This document shows, piece after piece, positions 36,249-44,658 of a stretch of DNA of 64,000 bases (its first letter is position 1; the number at the start of each line of letters is the position of its first letter). The translations under genes were made by a program, and so were the position numbers. The DNA lies in contig NZ_JAUSZA010000001.1 in assembly GCF_030817215.1 (NCBI RefSeq), positions 4,128,501-4,192,500 of the forward strand. The letters are read 5' to 3'. Source of the stretch: Paenibacillus sp. V4I3. Lineage in GTDB: Bacteria > Bacillota > Bacilli > Paenibacillales > NBRC-103111. The notes below the pieces were generated by a model that did not search any database, was not told the origin of the DNA, and saw only the letters and a program-made list of their open reading frames with translations.

Positions 36249-36278
36249 AGAATAGCACGCTGTACAAGCGTTTGTAAA
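36249..36278 (-). promoter_or_regulatory. candidate sigma-A promoter of the proline operon
   Basis: On the minus strand TTTACA (36278-36273) and TATTCT (36254-36249) are 18 bases apart, just upstream of the T-box leader. Confidence 0.5.
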
Positions 36279-36345
36279 GAAGCAGAAGCCTAGACTGCAT
36301 AGGCGAGCAAGTGTTGAGCCCATGACGAGCTTCTTTTTTATCCGT

Positions 36346-37548
36346 TTAAACAAATAGATTCAGTTTGCCGATTCGCTGTACAGCTTCTTCTAATCTTTCC
36401 TCTGTGGATAAGAGTCCAAGCCTTACATAGCCTTCCCCGTGCGTTCCGAAGCCAACGCCTGGTGCGACGACAACTTTTGCTTCTTGCAGAAGCAAATCGG
36501 CAAGACTCTGTGAGGAGTGTCCTTTTGGAACGGGCAGCCAAGAGAAGAAAGACCCCTGCGAAGGGCGTGCATGCCAGCCGATACTGGCAAGAGCAGTATA
36601 AAGGGCATTGCGGCGGCTCTCGTAAACATCACGCAGCTCCGTAACACAATCTTGCGAGGCTGTGAGAGCAGTTGCGGCTGCCACTTGGATACCGCCGAAC
36701 AGCGAGCAGTAGTAATGATCCTGCATCAAGTTAATAAGGCGGATAACTTCTCTGTTCCCTAAGGCAAAGCCTACGCGCCAGCCAGCCATGTTGTATGTTT
36801 TGGAGAGCGTATAGAACTCGATACCCACTTCTTTGGCACCCGGTGTCTGTAGGAAGCTGACCGGTTTCTGATCGTCGAAGCCTATCGCACCATAAGCGAA
36901 ATCACTTGCGACGACAACACCATGCTTGTGCGCGAATTCGACCGTTTCTTCATAAAAGGAAGCGGGAGCCGTAGCACCTGTTGGGTTGTTCGGATAATTA
37001 ATGAACATCAGTTTCGCGCGGTTCAAATCGGATTCTTTGAGCTGTGAGTAGTCAGGAAGAAAGTTGTTTTCTTCCCGCAGGGGCATGAAAGCCATTTCGG
37101 CTCCGGCGAGAGCAACCCCTGACCAATAATCCGGGTAGCCAGGATCAGGAACGAGACATACATCGCCTGGATTAAGCAAACATTGCGCTATTTCGATCAG
37201 TCCTGTTTTACCGCCAAAAAGAATCGCTACTTCCGTTTCAGGATCAAGATCTACGTTGTGATCTTCCTTATACCGCTGAGTAATAGCTTGTTTCAGAAAT
37301 GGAAATCCGCTGAAGGGCGGATATTTATGATACAACGGGTTAGCAGCTGCTTCCTGTATGGATGATACGATATGCGGAGGCGTAGGGCGGTCAGGATTCC
37401 CTTGGCCGAGATTAATGACGTCATGACCCGCAGCAATTTGCTCATTGGCTTTGCGTACGAGTGATGCAAAAAATTGAGTTGGAAGTCCATTCATACGTTC
37501 AGCAGGCTGAATCGTAAATGGGCTTGTTGTTGGGGATGTTTTTGTCAC
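36346..37548 (-). CDS. mtnE: PLP-dependent aminotransferase, probably MtnE of methionine salvage
   Basis: A 400-residue class I aminotransferase. PLP site: YTLSKTYNMAGWRVGFALG with the Schiff-base Lys; other motifs are INLGQGNPDRPTPPH, NYPNNPTGATA and SDFAYGAIGFDDQKP. The sequence pattern and the neighbours (mtnWXB array, mtnU-like amidase) point to MtnE, which makes methionine from ketomethylthiobutyrate with glutamine as donor. Start is a GTG at 37548 behind CCGGAGTG; an ATG at 37494 is possible but lacks a site. A LL-diaminopimelate-type or general aromatic aminotransferase is the alternative. Confidence 0.8.
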   Translation of the reverse strand: MTKTSPTTSPFTIQPAERMNGLPTQFFASLVRKANEQIAAGHDVINLGQGNPDRPTPPHIVSSIQEAAANPLYHKYPPFSGFPFLKQAITQRYKEDHNVDLDPETEVAILFGGKTGLIEIAQCLLNPGDVCLVPDPGYPDYWSGVALAGAEMAFMPLREENNFLPDYSQLKESDLNRAKLMFINYPNNPTGATAPASFYEETVEFAHKHGVVVASDFAYGAIGFDDQKPVSFLQTPGAKEVGIEFYTLSKTYNMAGWRVGFALGNREVIRLINLMQDHYYCSLFGGIQVAAATALTASQDCVTELRDVYESRRNALYTALASIGWHARPSQGSFFSWLPVPKGHSSQSLADLLLQEAKVVVAPGVGFGTHGEGYVRLGLLSTEERLEEAVQRIGKLNLFV

Positions 37549-37702
37549 GATTTAATTCACACTCCGGAGGTCGGGATTTTAATTAATAACCTTAATGTAA
37601 CATGATTAAACTTTTTTTCATAGTGATGAAAAAAATCGATTTTACATCGAGCGGTCAATATCATAAAGTTAGTTCATTAGTTAAGGAAAGGTGATGAAGA
37701 CC

Positions 37703-38230
37703 ATGTCGGACAACAAGTTAGTGGCGCAAGTTTTTTTGCAGGAATCCATACTTGCATTTGAAAATATGAAGAAGCTGGCGGATAAAGCTTTCGATCAAAC
37801 GGAAGATGCTCATTTTTATCTAACGTTAGATGAGGAGTCGAATTCGTTAGAATTGTTGATTAAGCACATGCACGGGAACATGCTGTCACGGTGGACTGAT
37901 TTCTTAACAACGGATGGGGAAAAGGAAACACGGCAGCGTGACGGTGAATTTGAAAGCAGCCAATACACGCGTGAACAGCTAATCTCCTTTTGGGAGGAAG
38001 GCTGGAAGGTACTGTTTGATACACTGCACGCACTCACTCCGAATGATGTTCTTAGGACTATCCAAATTAGAGGCGAAGGGCATTCTGTGCTTCAAGCCAT
38101 TCAGCGGCAAGTTTCTCATTATGGCTACCATGTAGGGCAAATCGTTCTGCTCAGTAAACATTGGGCGAATCATCATTGGGAGACTTTAAGTATAGCAAGA
38201 GGACAGTCCAAAGCATTTAAACCTTCATGA
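37703..38230 (+). CDS. DinB-superfamily protein (DUF1572-like)
   Basis: A 175-residue four-helix-bundle protein. The potential metal ligands are in position: LLIKHMHGNMLSRW (His near residue 53) and QVSHYGYHVGQIVLLSKH (HxxxH near 140). Such proteins include bacillithiol-dependent transferases, which would fit an organism with bshA/bshB1, but substrate is unknown. Start ATG 37703, 11 bases after AAGGAAAGG; two nearer ATG/GTG codons are too close to it. It is divergent from mtnE and in line with mtnU. Confidence 0.8.
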   Translation: MSDNKLVAQVFLQESILAFENMKKLADKAFDQTEDAHFYLTLDEESNSLELLIKHMHGNMLSRWTDFLTTDGEKETRQRDGEFESSQYTREQLISFWEEGWKVLFDTLHALTPNDVLRTIQIRGEGHSVLQAIQRQVSHYGYHVGQIVLLSKHWANHHWETLSIARGQSKAFKPS

Positions 38231-38309
38231 GTTCCATTGAGTTCAAATATATATTAGACTACTATAGAGAGATATTGGTAATCTGCTGCCCGAAAGGAGT
38301 CATCCTAGT

Positions 38310-39110
38310 ATGTCCGAATCACAATTACTACACATTGCACTAATTCAAATGGATATTCAGATCGGTGAACCCGATACGAACTTTGCTCAATTGGAGAAGC
38401 TTCTGCATCAAGCGGTTAGTGGAGATCAAAAGCCTGATGTGATCGTATTTCCCGAGATGTGGAATACAGGTTACGCCTTAACCGAGATTCAGCAGTTGGC
38501 TGATCCTAACGGTATTAGGACGAAAGCCTTTCTAAGTGATTTTGCCCGGACCCATCGTGTCAATATCATCGGCGGATCAATTGCTGATAAAAGAGACGAT
38601 CGTGTTCTGAACACGATTTACGCCTTTGATCGCGAAGGCGCGGAAACAGCCGAGTATTCCAAAATCCACTTGTTCCGTCTTATGGACGAGGAAAAGTTTC
38701 TGCATAGCGGCGATCAGCTTGGCCGATTTGAGCTTGAAGGCGTTCCGGCTGGCGCGATGATCTGCTATGACATTCGTTTCCCTGAGCTTGCGCGCAAATT
38801 AGCGCTGGATGGGGCACGGATTTTATTCGTACCTGCGGAATGGCCGCACCCACGTTTGCACCACTGGCGTACACTGCTCATGGCCAGAGCCATTGAAAAT
38901 CAGATGTATGTCGTTTCCTGTAATCGCGTTGGGACTAGTGGAACAACGAATTTCTTTGGGCACTCGATGGTTATTGATCCTTGGGGCGAAGTACTGGTGG
39001 AAGGCGATGAGAGTGAAGCGATTTTGCATGCTACCATCGACTTGACGGAAGTTGTGCGTGTTCGCGCTAAAATTCCGGTCTTTGAAGACCGTCGTCCACA
39101 TTTGTATTAG
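38310..39110 (+). CDS. mtnU: carbon-nitrogen hydrolase, probably the omega-amidase MtnU
   Basis: A 266-residue nitrilase-superfamily protein with the catalytic triad Glu (VIVFPEMWNTGY), Lys (YSKIHLFRLMDEEKFLHSGD) and Cys (GAMICYDIRFPELARKLA). In Bacillus MtnU (YkrU) is encoded with the salvage genes and is thought to hydrolyse the ketoglutaramate formed when MtnE uses glutamine. Being 760 bases from mtnE supports that role here. GAAAGGAG precedes the ATG. Confidence 0.83.
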   Translation: MSESQLLHIALIQMDIQIGEPDTNFAQLEKLLHQAVSGDQKPDVIVFPEMWNTGYALTEIQQLADPNGIRTKAFLSDFARTHRVNIIGGSIADKRDDRVLNTIYAFDREGAETAEYSKIHLFRLMDEEKFLHSGDQLGRFELEGVPAGAMICYDIRFPELARKLALDGARILFVPAEWPHPRLHHWRTLLMARAIENQMYVVSCNRVGTSGTTNFFGHSMVIDPWGEVLVEGDESEAILHATIDLTEVVRVRAKIPVFEDRRPHLY

Positions 39111-39137
39111 ATTAAATAAAAATGTACCTGCACCTAT

Positions 39138-39166
39138 TTGATTTTTTGTCGGTTTTTCTGTAAACT
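39138..39166 (+). promoter_or_regulatory. candidate sigma-A promoter of glyS
   Basis: TTGATT (39138-39143) and TAAACT (39161-39166) are 17 bases apart and lie just before the T-box leader. Confidence 0.5.
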
Positions 39167-39171
39167 AAAGC

Positions 39172-39407
39172 CAATTGAATGATCAATTGTGGCTGTGAAG
39201 GATGAATAGTACTTGAACAACTTCAAGTTCAGCGAGCTGGGGACGGTGAAAGCCCAGATTGAAGCTCAAGGAAAAGGCTATCCGGAGCCAATACGATAAA
39301 GGGGATATACTGCTCTATGGGTGTATCAACTAGGGTGGAACCGCGGGTGCGTAAGGCTCTCGTCCCTAGGCATTATTTGATGCCTTTGGATGTTGAGCTT
39401 TTTTTGC
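39172..39407 (+). ncRNA. T-box leader of glyS, glycine specific
   Basis: The T-box sequence AGGGTGGAACCGCGGG is at 39332-39347. Stem I is easy to fold: lower helix GGAT/ATCC, loop GAATAGTA on one side, upper helix CTTGA/TCAAG, then AGCGAG and the distal GACGGTGAAAGC arm. The 3' side of the specifier loop reads GAAAA-GGC-T, which gives a GGC (Gly) codon at 39276-39278, in agreement with the downstream gene. Uncharged tRNA-Gly prevents termination. Confidence 0.93.
39353..39407 (+). terminator. T-box terminator of the glyS leader
   Basis: Nested pairings AGGCTC/GAGCTT, CGTCC/GGATG and AGGCAT/ATGCCT, followed by seven T. Confidence 0.88.
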
Positions 39408-39478
39408 GTCTGCTCATATCCAAATGGTCGTCAAAGGTCATTGACCTATAAACGAGAAGCTGAAGGAGCGAACGAACA

Positions 39479-40861
39479 ATGAGCGTTACTATGGATCAAG
39501 TTGTAGCATTAGCGAAGCACAGAGGTTTTGTATTCCCAGGTTCAGAAGTGTATGGCGGTTTGGCTAACACATGGGATTACGGCCCGCTTGGCGTCGAGCT
39601 GAAAAACAATATCAAGCGTGCTTGGTGGAAAAAATTTATTCAAGAATCCCCGTATAACGTGGGTCTTGACGCGGCTATTTTGATGAACCCGCAAGCATGG
39701 GTAGCATCCGGTCACGTTGGAAATTTCAACGATCCGATGATCGATTGCAAAAGCTGTAAAGCTCGTCACCGTGCTGATAAATTGATTGAAAATAAACTGG
39801 CTGAGAAAGATATCGAAATCATCGTTGATGGCATGACTTTTGACGATATGATGAAGCTTATCGTAGAGCACAACATTGTGTGTCCAGATTGCGGCAGCAA
39901 GGAATTTACGGATATCCGTCAGTTCAACCTGATGTTCAAAACATTCCAAGGTGTAACGGAAGCTAGCTCTAACGTGGTTTACTTACGTCCGGAAACAGCA
40001 CAAGGTATTTTCGTTAACTTCAAAAACGTTCAACGCACGATGCGCAAAAAGCTGCCATTCGGTATCGGCCAAATCGGCAAAAGCTTCCGTAACGAAATCA
40101 CGCCAGGTAACTTTACATTCCGTACACGTGAATTCGAACAAATGGAGCTTGAGTTTTTCTGTAAGCCCGGCGAGGACATGAAGTGGTTCGAGTACTGGAG
40201 AAGCTTCTGCCATAACTGGCTGTTGTCTCTAGGTGCCAAAGCGGATAACCTTCGCCTTCGTGATCATAACGACGATGAGTTGTCCCATTACAGCAATGCG
40301 ACGACGGATATCGAGTACAAATTTCCGTTTGGCTGGGGCGAGCTATGGGGTATCGCGGATCGTACGGATTTTGACTTGAAGCAGCATATGGAGCACTCTG
40401 GTGCGGACTTCAACTACATTGATCCAGAAACAAATGAACGATACATTCCTTACTGCATCGAGCCTTCTCTTGGCGCAGACCGCGTTACGTTAGCGCTTTT
40501 AATCGATGCTTTCGAAGAGCAAAAGCTGGAAGGTGACGACAGTCGTACGGTTCTGCACTTCCATCCTGCACTGGCGCCGATTAAAGCCGCTATATTCCCA
40601 CTTTCCAAAAAGTTGAATGAAGGCGCGCAGGCTGTATTTGCTGATCTAGCGAAGCATTTTATGGTGGATTATGATGATACAGGTTCTATTGGTAAAAGAT
40701 ACCGCCGTCACGATGAAATTGGTACACCGTTCTGTATCACATACGACTTTGAGTCCGAAACAGATGGTCAAGTAACGGTGCGTGACCGTGATACAATGGA
40801 ACAAAAACGGATCCCAATTTCCGAATTAAAAGCATTCATTGAGAATTCACTTCAATTTTAA
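39479..40861 (+). CDS. glyS: glycyl-tRNA synthetase, dimeric type
   Basis: A 460-residue class II synthetase of the single-chain (alpha2) type, not the GlyQ/GlyS tetramer. N-terminus [39 protein letters not shown]; motif 2 [25 protein letters not shown]; motif 3 region [15 protein letters not shown]-terminal anticodon-binding domain (about 360-460). Four cysteines in a C-x2-C...C-x2-C pattern (CKSC and CPDC, residues about 95-140) could bind zinc. The start lies behind GAAGGAGCG. Regulated by the upstream T-box. Confidence 0.97.
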   Translation: MSVTMDQVVALAKHRGFVFPGSEVYGGLANTWDYGPLGVELKNNIKRAWWKKFIQESPYNVGLDAAILMNPQAWVASGHVGNFNDPMIDCKSCKARHRADKLIENKLAEKDIEIIVDGMTFDDMMKLIVEHNIVCPDCGSKEFTDIRQFNLMFKTFQGVTEASSNVVYLRPETAQGIFVNFKNVQRTMRKKLPFGIGQIGKSFRNEITPGNFTFRTREFEQMELEFFCKPGEDMKWFEYWRSFCHNWLLSLGAKADNLRLRDHNDDELSHYSNATTDIEYKFPFGWGELWGIADRTDFDLKQHMEHSGADFNYIDPETNERYIPYCIEPSLGADRVTLALLIDAFEEQKLEGDDSRTVLHFHPALAPIKAAIFPLSKKLNEGAQAVFADLAKHFMVDYDDTGSIGKRYRRHDEIGTPFCITYDFESETDGQVTVRDRDTMEQKRIPISELKAFIENSLQF

Positions 40862-40867
40862 TACCAT

Positions 40868-40914
40868 GCCCCCTGTGAGAACGTCGATGGACGTGATTAC
40901 AGGGGGCTTTTTTT
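40868..40914. terminator. terminator after glyS, shared with the convergent dioxygenase gene
   Basis: GCCCCCTGT pairs with ACAGGGGGC; an inner ACGTC/GACGT stem and seven T follow. The stop codon of the minus-strand gene overlaps its end. Confidence 0.88.
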
Positions 40915-41404
40915 AGATGACATAATCCAAGATTTCGCTGTAAGGTACGTAGCGTGTTACGCCCTTGAGAGGCGGGCTATATACATGGATGGAAACAGCA
41001 GGCTCGTGGAAAGGGTTGCTTAACTGATGAATTTGCTCGCAAGGAGCTTCAAAATATTCACCTGACCCAATATAGTCATCTGTGTGGGCGACGGGATAAC
41101 CTTCGGAGTCCAGACGGTACTTGGTATTGACTAACGTTCCCTCAATTAAACAAGCGGAGCCGATGGACGAGCCATGGTTATGAATCGCCGTTGCCTCCGA
41201 AGCAGGTATGTGAATCACAATAACTTCGAGATCTTTCGTGCTATAAACGACATTCCGACCATAGGGTAGTTGTTTAGGCTCTGTTTTATAAACAGGCACC
41301 TCATGAAGTGAGTTGTCTAAGGATTGTAGGGCTTCTTTAAGTTGTTCTAGTGAGGGTTCTTGCAATTTACAGAATGTCTGCTCAATTGCTCTTAATAATG
41401 TCAT
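40913..41404 (-). CDS. cysteine dioxygenase-type cupin protein
   Basis: A 163-residue cupin with the iron ligands of the thiol dioxygenase family: HNHG (two His) in ATAIHNHGSSIGSACLIEG and the third His in EQIHQLSNP. Such enzymes oxidise cysteine, or 3-mercaptopropionate, to the sulfinate with O2; which substrate this one takes cannot be told. GGAGG lies before the ATG at 41404. It converges with glyS and stands alone. Confidence 0.85.
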   Translation of the reverse strand: MTLLRAIEQTFCKLQEPSLEQLKEALQSLDNSLHEVPVYKTEPKQLPYGRNVVYSTKDLEVIVIHIPASEATAIHNHGSSIGSACLIEGTLVNTKYRLDSEGYPVAHTDDYIGSGEYFEAPCEQIHQLSNPFHEPAVSIHVYSPPLKGVTRYVPYSEILDYVI

Positions 41405-41653
41405 GGTTTCCGCCTCCTGGGTTAATGCTATCTTTTTATCATTTATTATTGGGGAATGGATAAGTTTTATTTATATATCGTATGCGTTCAGTGGTCAAAG
41501 GGTTAGTGGGATCTGTGAAATTAATCAATTTGGTATGTAATCGGTCTGTGGACTGGGATTATTTCCTACTCCAGTGCGATTTATTGAAAAGGTAATTATG
41601 TCAAAATTGAAATTGTGGAGTGATGAGTGGTTAAAATACTTCGGTTTTAAAGG
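41405..41653. other. intergenic stretch before the 50-base repeats
   Basis: AT-rich sequence upstream of the cysteine dioxygenase-like gene, presumably with its promoter. No convincing -35/-10 pair and no small gene seen. Confidence 0.4.
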
Positions 41654-41829
41654 AATAGCGGAATGAGTTCCGCAATGGTGCCGCAATCGGGCAAAACGAA
41701 ACAAATAGCGAATCGACGTTCCGCGAAAGCGCCATAATCCGGTAAAACGAAAGAAATAATGGATTGATGTCCCGCGAAAGTGCTTAATCGGGTAAAACGA
41801 AAAAAATAACGGAATGACGTTCCCTCCGT
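41654..41829. repeat. degenerate tandem repeat, about 50 bases by 3.5 copies
   Basis: Units start with AATA(A/G) at 41654, 41704, 41755 and 41805, i.e. every 50-51 bases. Each contains a TTCCGC/CGCGAAAG block and ends in CGG(G/T)(C/A)AAAACGAA. The first unit holds a perfect hairpin GCGGAA-TGAG-TTCCGC at 41658-41673; it has decayed in the others. It is non-coding as far as I can see. Confidence 0.8.
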
Positions 41830-41883
41830 ATGCAAAAGTTTCAGTAACCGCGAAAATAACGCTTAAGAGAGGATGAGGCTGAT

Positions 41884-42321
41884 ATGGTGGATGTTAAAGA
41901 ACAAGACACGAAAGCGATACTCGCTATTTTCGAGGTGCTTGGCAAAGCTTGGAATGAGCATAACGGGCAAGCGTTCGGCCAATGTTTTACAGTAGATGCT
42001 GACTATGTGACCTTCAACGGACAGCATATAAAGGGGCGACAAGACATAGCGGAAATTCATCAGAAGCTGTTTGATGGTGTGTTAAGAGGTTCATCAATGG
42101 TGGATGGCGGTTCAATCCAGATCCGATTTCTATCTCCCGATATGGCTGTTGCTCATTGTGTTGGTGCTATTAAACTCAGTTGGCAGAAAAAAGCGCCAAA
42201 GAACAGAGATTCCATCAATACAAATGTGATTGTCAAAGAAAAAGGCGATTGGAAAATTGCAGCTTTTCACAACTGCCGCATCCAACCGCCGAATTTTATT
42301 CAAAAATGGTTTATGAAGTAA
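41884..42321 (+). CDS. SgcJ/EcaC family (SnoaL-like, DUF4440) protein
   Basis: A 145-residue cone-shaped alpha+beta protein of the NTF2-like superfamily. The pattern WNEHNGQAFGQCFTVDADYVTFNGQHIKGRQDIAEIHQKLF, then GSIQIRFLSPDMAVAHCVGAIKLSW and GDWKIAAFHNCRI, is that of SgcJ/EcaC members; their reactions are mostly unknown. AGAGAGGATGAGG precedes the ATG. It is convergent with the SDR gene with 15 bases between them. Confidence 0.8.
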   Translation: MVDVKEQDTKAILAIFEVLGKAWNEHNGQAFGQCFTVDADYVTFNGQHIKGRQDIAEIHQKLFDGVLRGSSMVDGGSIQIRFLSPDMAVAHCVGAIKLSWQKKAPKNRDSINTNVIVKEKGDWKIAAFHNCRIQPPNFIQKWFMK

Positions 42322-42336
42322 TCGAATTTGAATGAC

Positions 42337-43209
42337 CTAAACCCGGAACGGCGGCAACTGTCTGCCATCGATATCCGTGAAGCCATACTGATCCGCTAGG
42401 GCACCTACCTCGAGAAGTTGACCTGCCTTTTGACTTACTTGAGGATCGGATGCCAACGCGACAACTGCACGGCCGATATATTCCACAGATTCCGTCGTAT
42501 GAAGTGCTTCGACTTTCATGAAATTCGGATCACCTGGTTCTAAGCCATAATGCTTATAAACGGCTTCCGTACGCATCCAGCCAGGTGCTAAAGTAAGAGC
42601 GGTTACATCGATATGGTTTGCTTTTAGATTTTGAGACATAGCGCGTGTCATATTCGTAACCGCTCGTTTCACTGTGTCATAGAAAACATTGATAGGGTAG
42701 TCGCCGCCAATATCAGAGTTGACGCCTGTATTAATCAGAAGACCACGATTTTGTTCGAGAAAAAAGGTAGACATCGCATACCGGCTTGAAACCATCTGAG
42801 CACGCAGTCCTGCCTCGAACATTTTGTCCCAACGCGACATCGGCTGCTCCCAAAAGGGAACGGAGAAATCGACATCATCATAGTCCTCGTAACCGCCCCA
42901 GGCATTATTAACCAAAATATCGAGCGTTCCTTGTTCTTGTTTAATACGTTCGTACAAAGCTTTGACATCAGCGTCGATGGTATGGTCATAACGAACGGCG
43001 ATTCCTAATCCACCGCGCTGCGTAACGGCTTCAGCGGTATCTTCAATCGTACCCGTGAGATCTGTTCTCGTGGATTTCGCTCTCGTACTGCGTCCTGTCA
43101 CATAGACAGTGGCCCCAGCCTCCCCAAGTGCTAGGGCAATGCCGCGGCCGCCGCCTCGACTGGAACCGGTAACCAAGGCAACCCGTCCTTGCAGGTTTTG
43201 TAAAGTCAT
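42337..43209 (-). CDS. short-chain dehydrogenase/reductase (SDR) family oxidoreductase
   Basis: A 290-residue SDR. Cofactor loop VALVTGSSRGGGRGIALALG, NNAWGG, and the catalytic YDTVK (YxxxK) in INVFYDTVKRAVTNM. The GTGVNSD stretch holds the Ser region. Start at ATG 43209 directly behind TTAGGAGG; the longer open frame to 43344 has no site. Substrate unknown. The WYL regulator gene 460 bases upstream reads the same way and could control it. Confidence 0.87.
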   Translation of the reverse strand: MTLQNLQGRVALVTGSSRGGGRGIALALGEAGATVYVTGRSTRAKSTRTDLTGTIEDTAEAVTQRGGLGIAVRYDHTIDADVKALYERIKQEQGTLDILVNNAWGGYEDYDDVDFSVPFWEQPMSRWDKMFEAGLRAQMVSSRYAMSTFFLEQNRGLLINTGVNSDIGGDYPINVFYDTVKRAVTNMTRAMSQNLKANHIDVTALTLAPGWMRTEAVYKHYGLEPGDPNFMKVEALHTTESVEYIGRAVVALASDPQVSQKAGQLLEVGALADQYGFTDIDGRQLPPFRV

Positions 43210-43337
43210 TGTTTTGCCTCCTAAGAGTTTTTTGCCAGAAAAACTGGCATCGTAAGCATGAACATAGCTTTTTTCGCCATAAACAACTAGCAGCATCATT
43301 AACTTTGTATGCTCAGTTTTAATGTTACATCGAATCC

Positions 43338-43354
43338 ATGACAATTCTTGTCAT
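43338..43354. promoter_or_regulatory. perfect palindrome upstream of the SDR gene
   Basis: ATGACAA-TTC-TTGTCAT: seven-base arms around three bases. On the minus strand it overlaps a possible -35 (TTGTCA) of the SDR gene, with TAAAAC 17 bases on. This is the position of an operator; the binding protein is unknown. Confidence 0.4.
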
Positions 43355-43440
43355 AGTATTTATAGTAATGAAGAGATGTATCGCTCGACTCAAGGAGAGG
43401 ATGATTAAGTAAGTAGGTTGAGTAGAGTATCAAGATAATT

Positions 43441-43622
43441 GATGTAAAAAGTACACAAATCATTCTTAATTAATCTATTTGAGCAGAACTGATGTATTTT
43501 GTGCATCTAATATGTCCGTTTTCGAGGAAACTTCCATATATCCGTTCATTTAGATGTACTTTTTTACATGTATTCTCTTGAATACGCCGAAATCGTGGGA
43601 AATATATGCACTTTTTGCATCA
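43441..43622. repeat. cluster of four short imperfect palindromes
   Basis: Variants of GATGYA-n-TRCATC occur at about 43441-43461, 43491-43507, 43552-43570 and 43605-43621, spaced by 50-60 bases: GATGTAAAAAGTACAC, GATGTATTTTGTGCATC, GATGTACTTTTTTACATG and ATGCACTTTTTGCATC. They fill the 460-base gap between the SDR gene and the WYL regulator gene. Neither terminator nor coding sequence. Confidence 0.6.
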
Positions 43623-43668
43623 AAATTCAAGGTGCCTACCATTGCAACGGTTAAATTGAATCCGCTCT

Positions 43669-44637
43669 TCAAGTCAACTCATTGCCGTATGCATGCTGCA
43701 TAGCACGAATTTGCTCCCGAATCCAATTCGCCATTTCTAAGGGCTCTTCAACTAGGGCGTCGGCACCCAAACTGAGAAAATACTTCGAAAAGTACGATAA
43801 ATTACTTCGATGCATGTCTGTCACTAATAGGCCACTGCCATCTTCATAAAGTTCCACGCTACCGTCCAGTCCATTGTTACGTTCATAGGTTCTAACACCA
43901 CCTGGAGTCAGCTTCACCCGGAGCTTCATTGTCATTTGGCCTGCCTCACGCTCTTGCCCTGCTAACAGCCAATCACCAATTGTGTAGTGTTTGAAGCTTT
44001 TGCTTGGAAGTGCGGATTCGGCTCGTTCTAAGCTGCGTATGCGATCTACGCGAAATAAAAGGAATCCTTCTTTTCGAAAGCAATAGGAGGGAAAATACCA
44101 AAAACCATTGGACGCGTAAATGCCAATTGGCTGCACGACTCTCTCTGTGGTCTCATCTTTGGACGCGTAGGTTATGCGTAAAGGCGTTTCATCAATAGAA
44201 GCGTCCAAAAGCTGCTCCAAGAAAGGGGAACCTTGCGTTCGCGTAGGCGTCCAGAAGGATACTCGATCCTTAAGTGCATCGATTCTCACCTTCGTATCTG
44301 TGGGGAGATAGTGATAGAACTTATTCAGAGCCGAAGTCGATTCCGCAGCAAAAGGGAGCGCTCCATAATACTGGAGCGACTGAAAGGCGAAGAACATCGC
44401 AACAGCCTCTTGTTCGGAGAATAGAATCGGAGGGAGCATCCGCTTCTTTAATAAGCGATATCCCCCATGTGGTCCAAATTCGGTATATAGCGGCATCCCC
44501 AGCTCGCTCAACTCTTGTAAATCGCGGTGCATAGTACGTTCCGAGACGCCGAATTCATCTGCCATCTCTTTCGTGGTGAACTGCATACGTTCGTTTACTG
44601 CCATCATCAACTGAATTAACCGTTGAGTTTTGTTCAT
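43669..44637 (-). CDS. HTH and WYL domain transcriptional regulator (YafY type)
   Basis: A 322-residue regulator: N-terminal winged helix (MNKTQRLIQLMMAVNERMQFTTKEMADEFGVSERTMHRDLQELSELG), then the WYL ligand-binding domain (about 140-215; here YFPSYCFRKEGFLLFRVDRI) and a C-terminal WCX extension. Such proteins sense small molecules or nucleic acid. AAGGAGG lies 12 bases before the ATG. It lies between the LysR regulator gene and the SDR gene, all minus strand; the gap to LysR is only 21 bases. Confidence 0.88.
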   Translation of the reverse strand: MNKTQRLIQLMMAVNERMQFTTKEMADEFGVSERTMHRDLQELSELGMPLYTEFGPHGGYRLLKKRMLPPILFSEQEAVAMFFAFQSLQYYGALPFAAESTSALNKFYHYLPTDTKVRIDALKDRVSFWTPTRTQGSPFLEQLLDASIDETPLRITYASKDETTERVVQPIGIYASNGFWYFPSYCFRKEGFLLFRVDRIRSLERAESALPSKSFKHYTIGDWLLAGQEREAGQMTMKLRVKLTPGGVRTYERNNGLDGSVELYEDGSGLLVTDMHRSNLSYFSKYFLSLGADALVEEPLEMANWIREQIRAMQHAYGNELT

Positions 44638-44658
44638 TGCAGGTTAAACCTCCTTGTG

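Noticed and set aside
36276-36336. terminator after mtnE
   Set aside because: AAAGAAGC and GCTTCTTT can pair around a long loop, but on the mtnE strand the T run is only three bases and the site overlaps the promoter of the proline operon.
37549-37702. SAM riboswitch before mtnE
   Set aside because: No S-box core sequences or four-way junction pairings could be found in this short AT-rich gap.
41505-41525. Rex operator near the cysteine dioxygenase-like gene
   Set aside because: TGTGAAATTAATCA resembles one half-site but the second half does not match TTCACAA.
41654-41829. CRISPR array
   Set aside because: The units are contiguous and diverged, without unique spacers, and no cas gene is near.
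41647-41835. 62-codon minus-strand open frame
   Set aside because: It lies entirely in the 50-base tandem repeat; the repeated protein sequence (FVLPD...) follows the DNA repeat and there is no ribosome-binding site.
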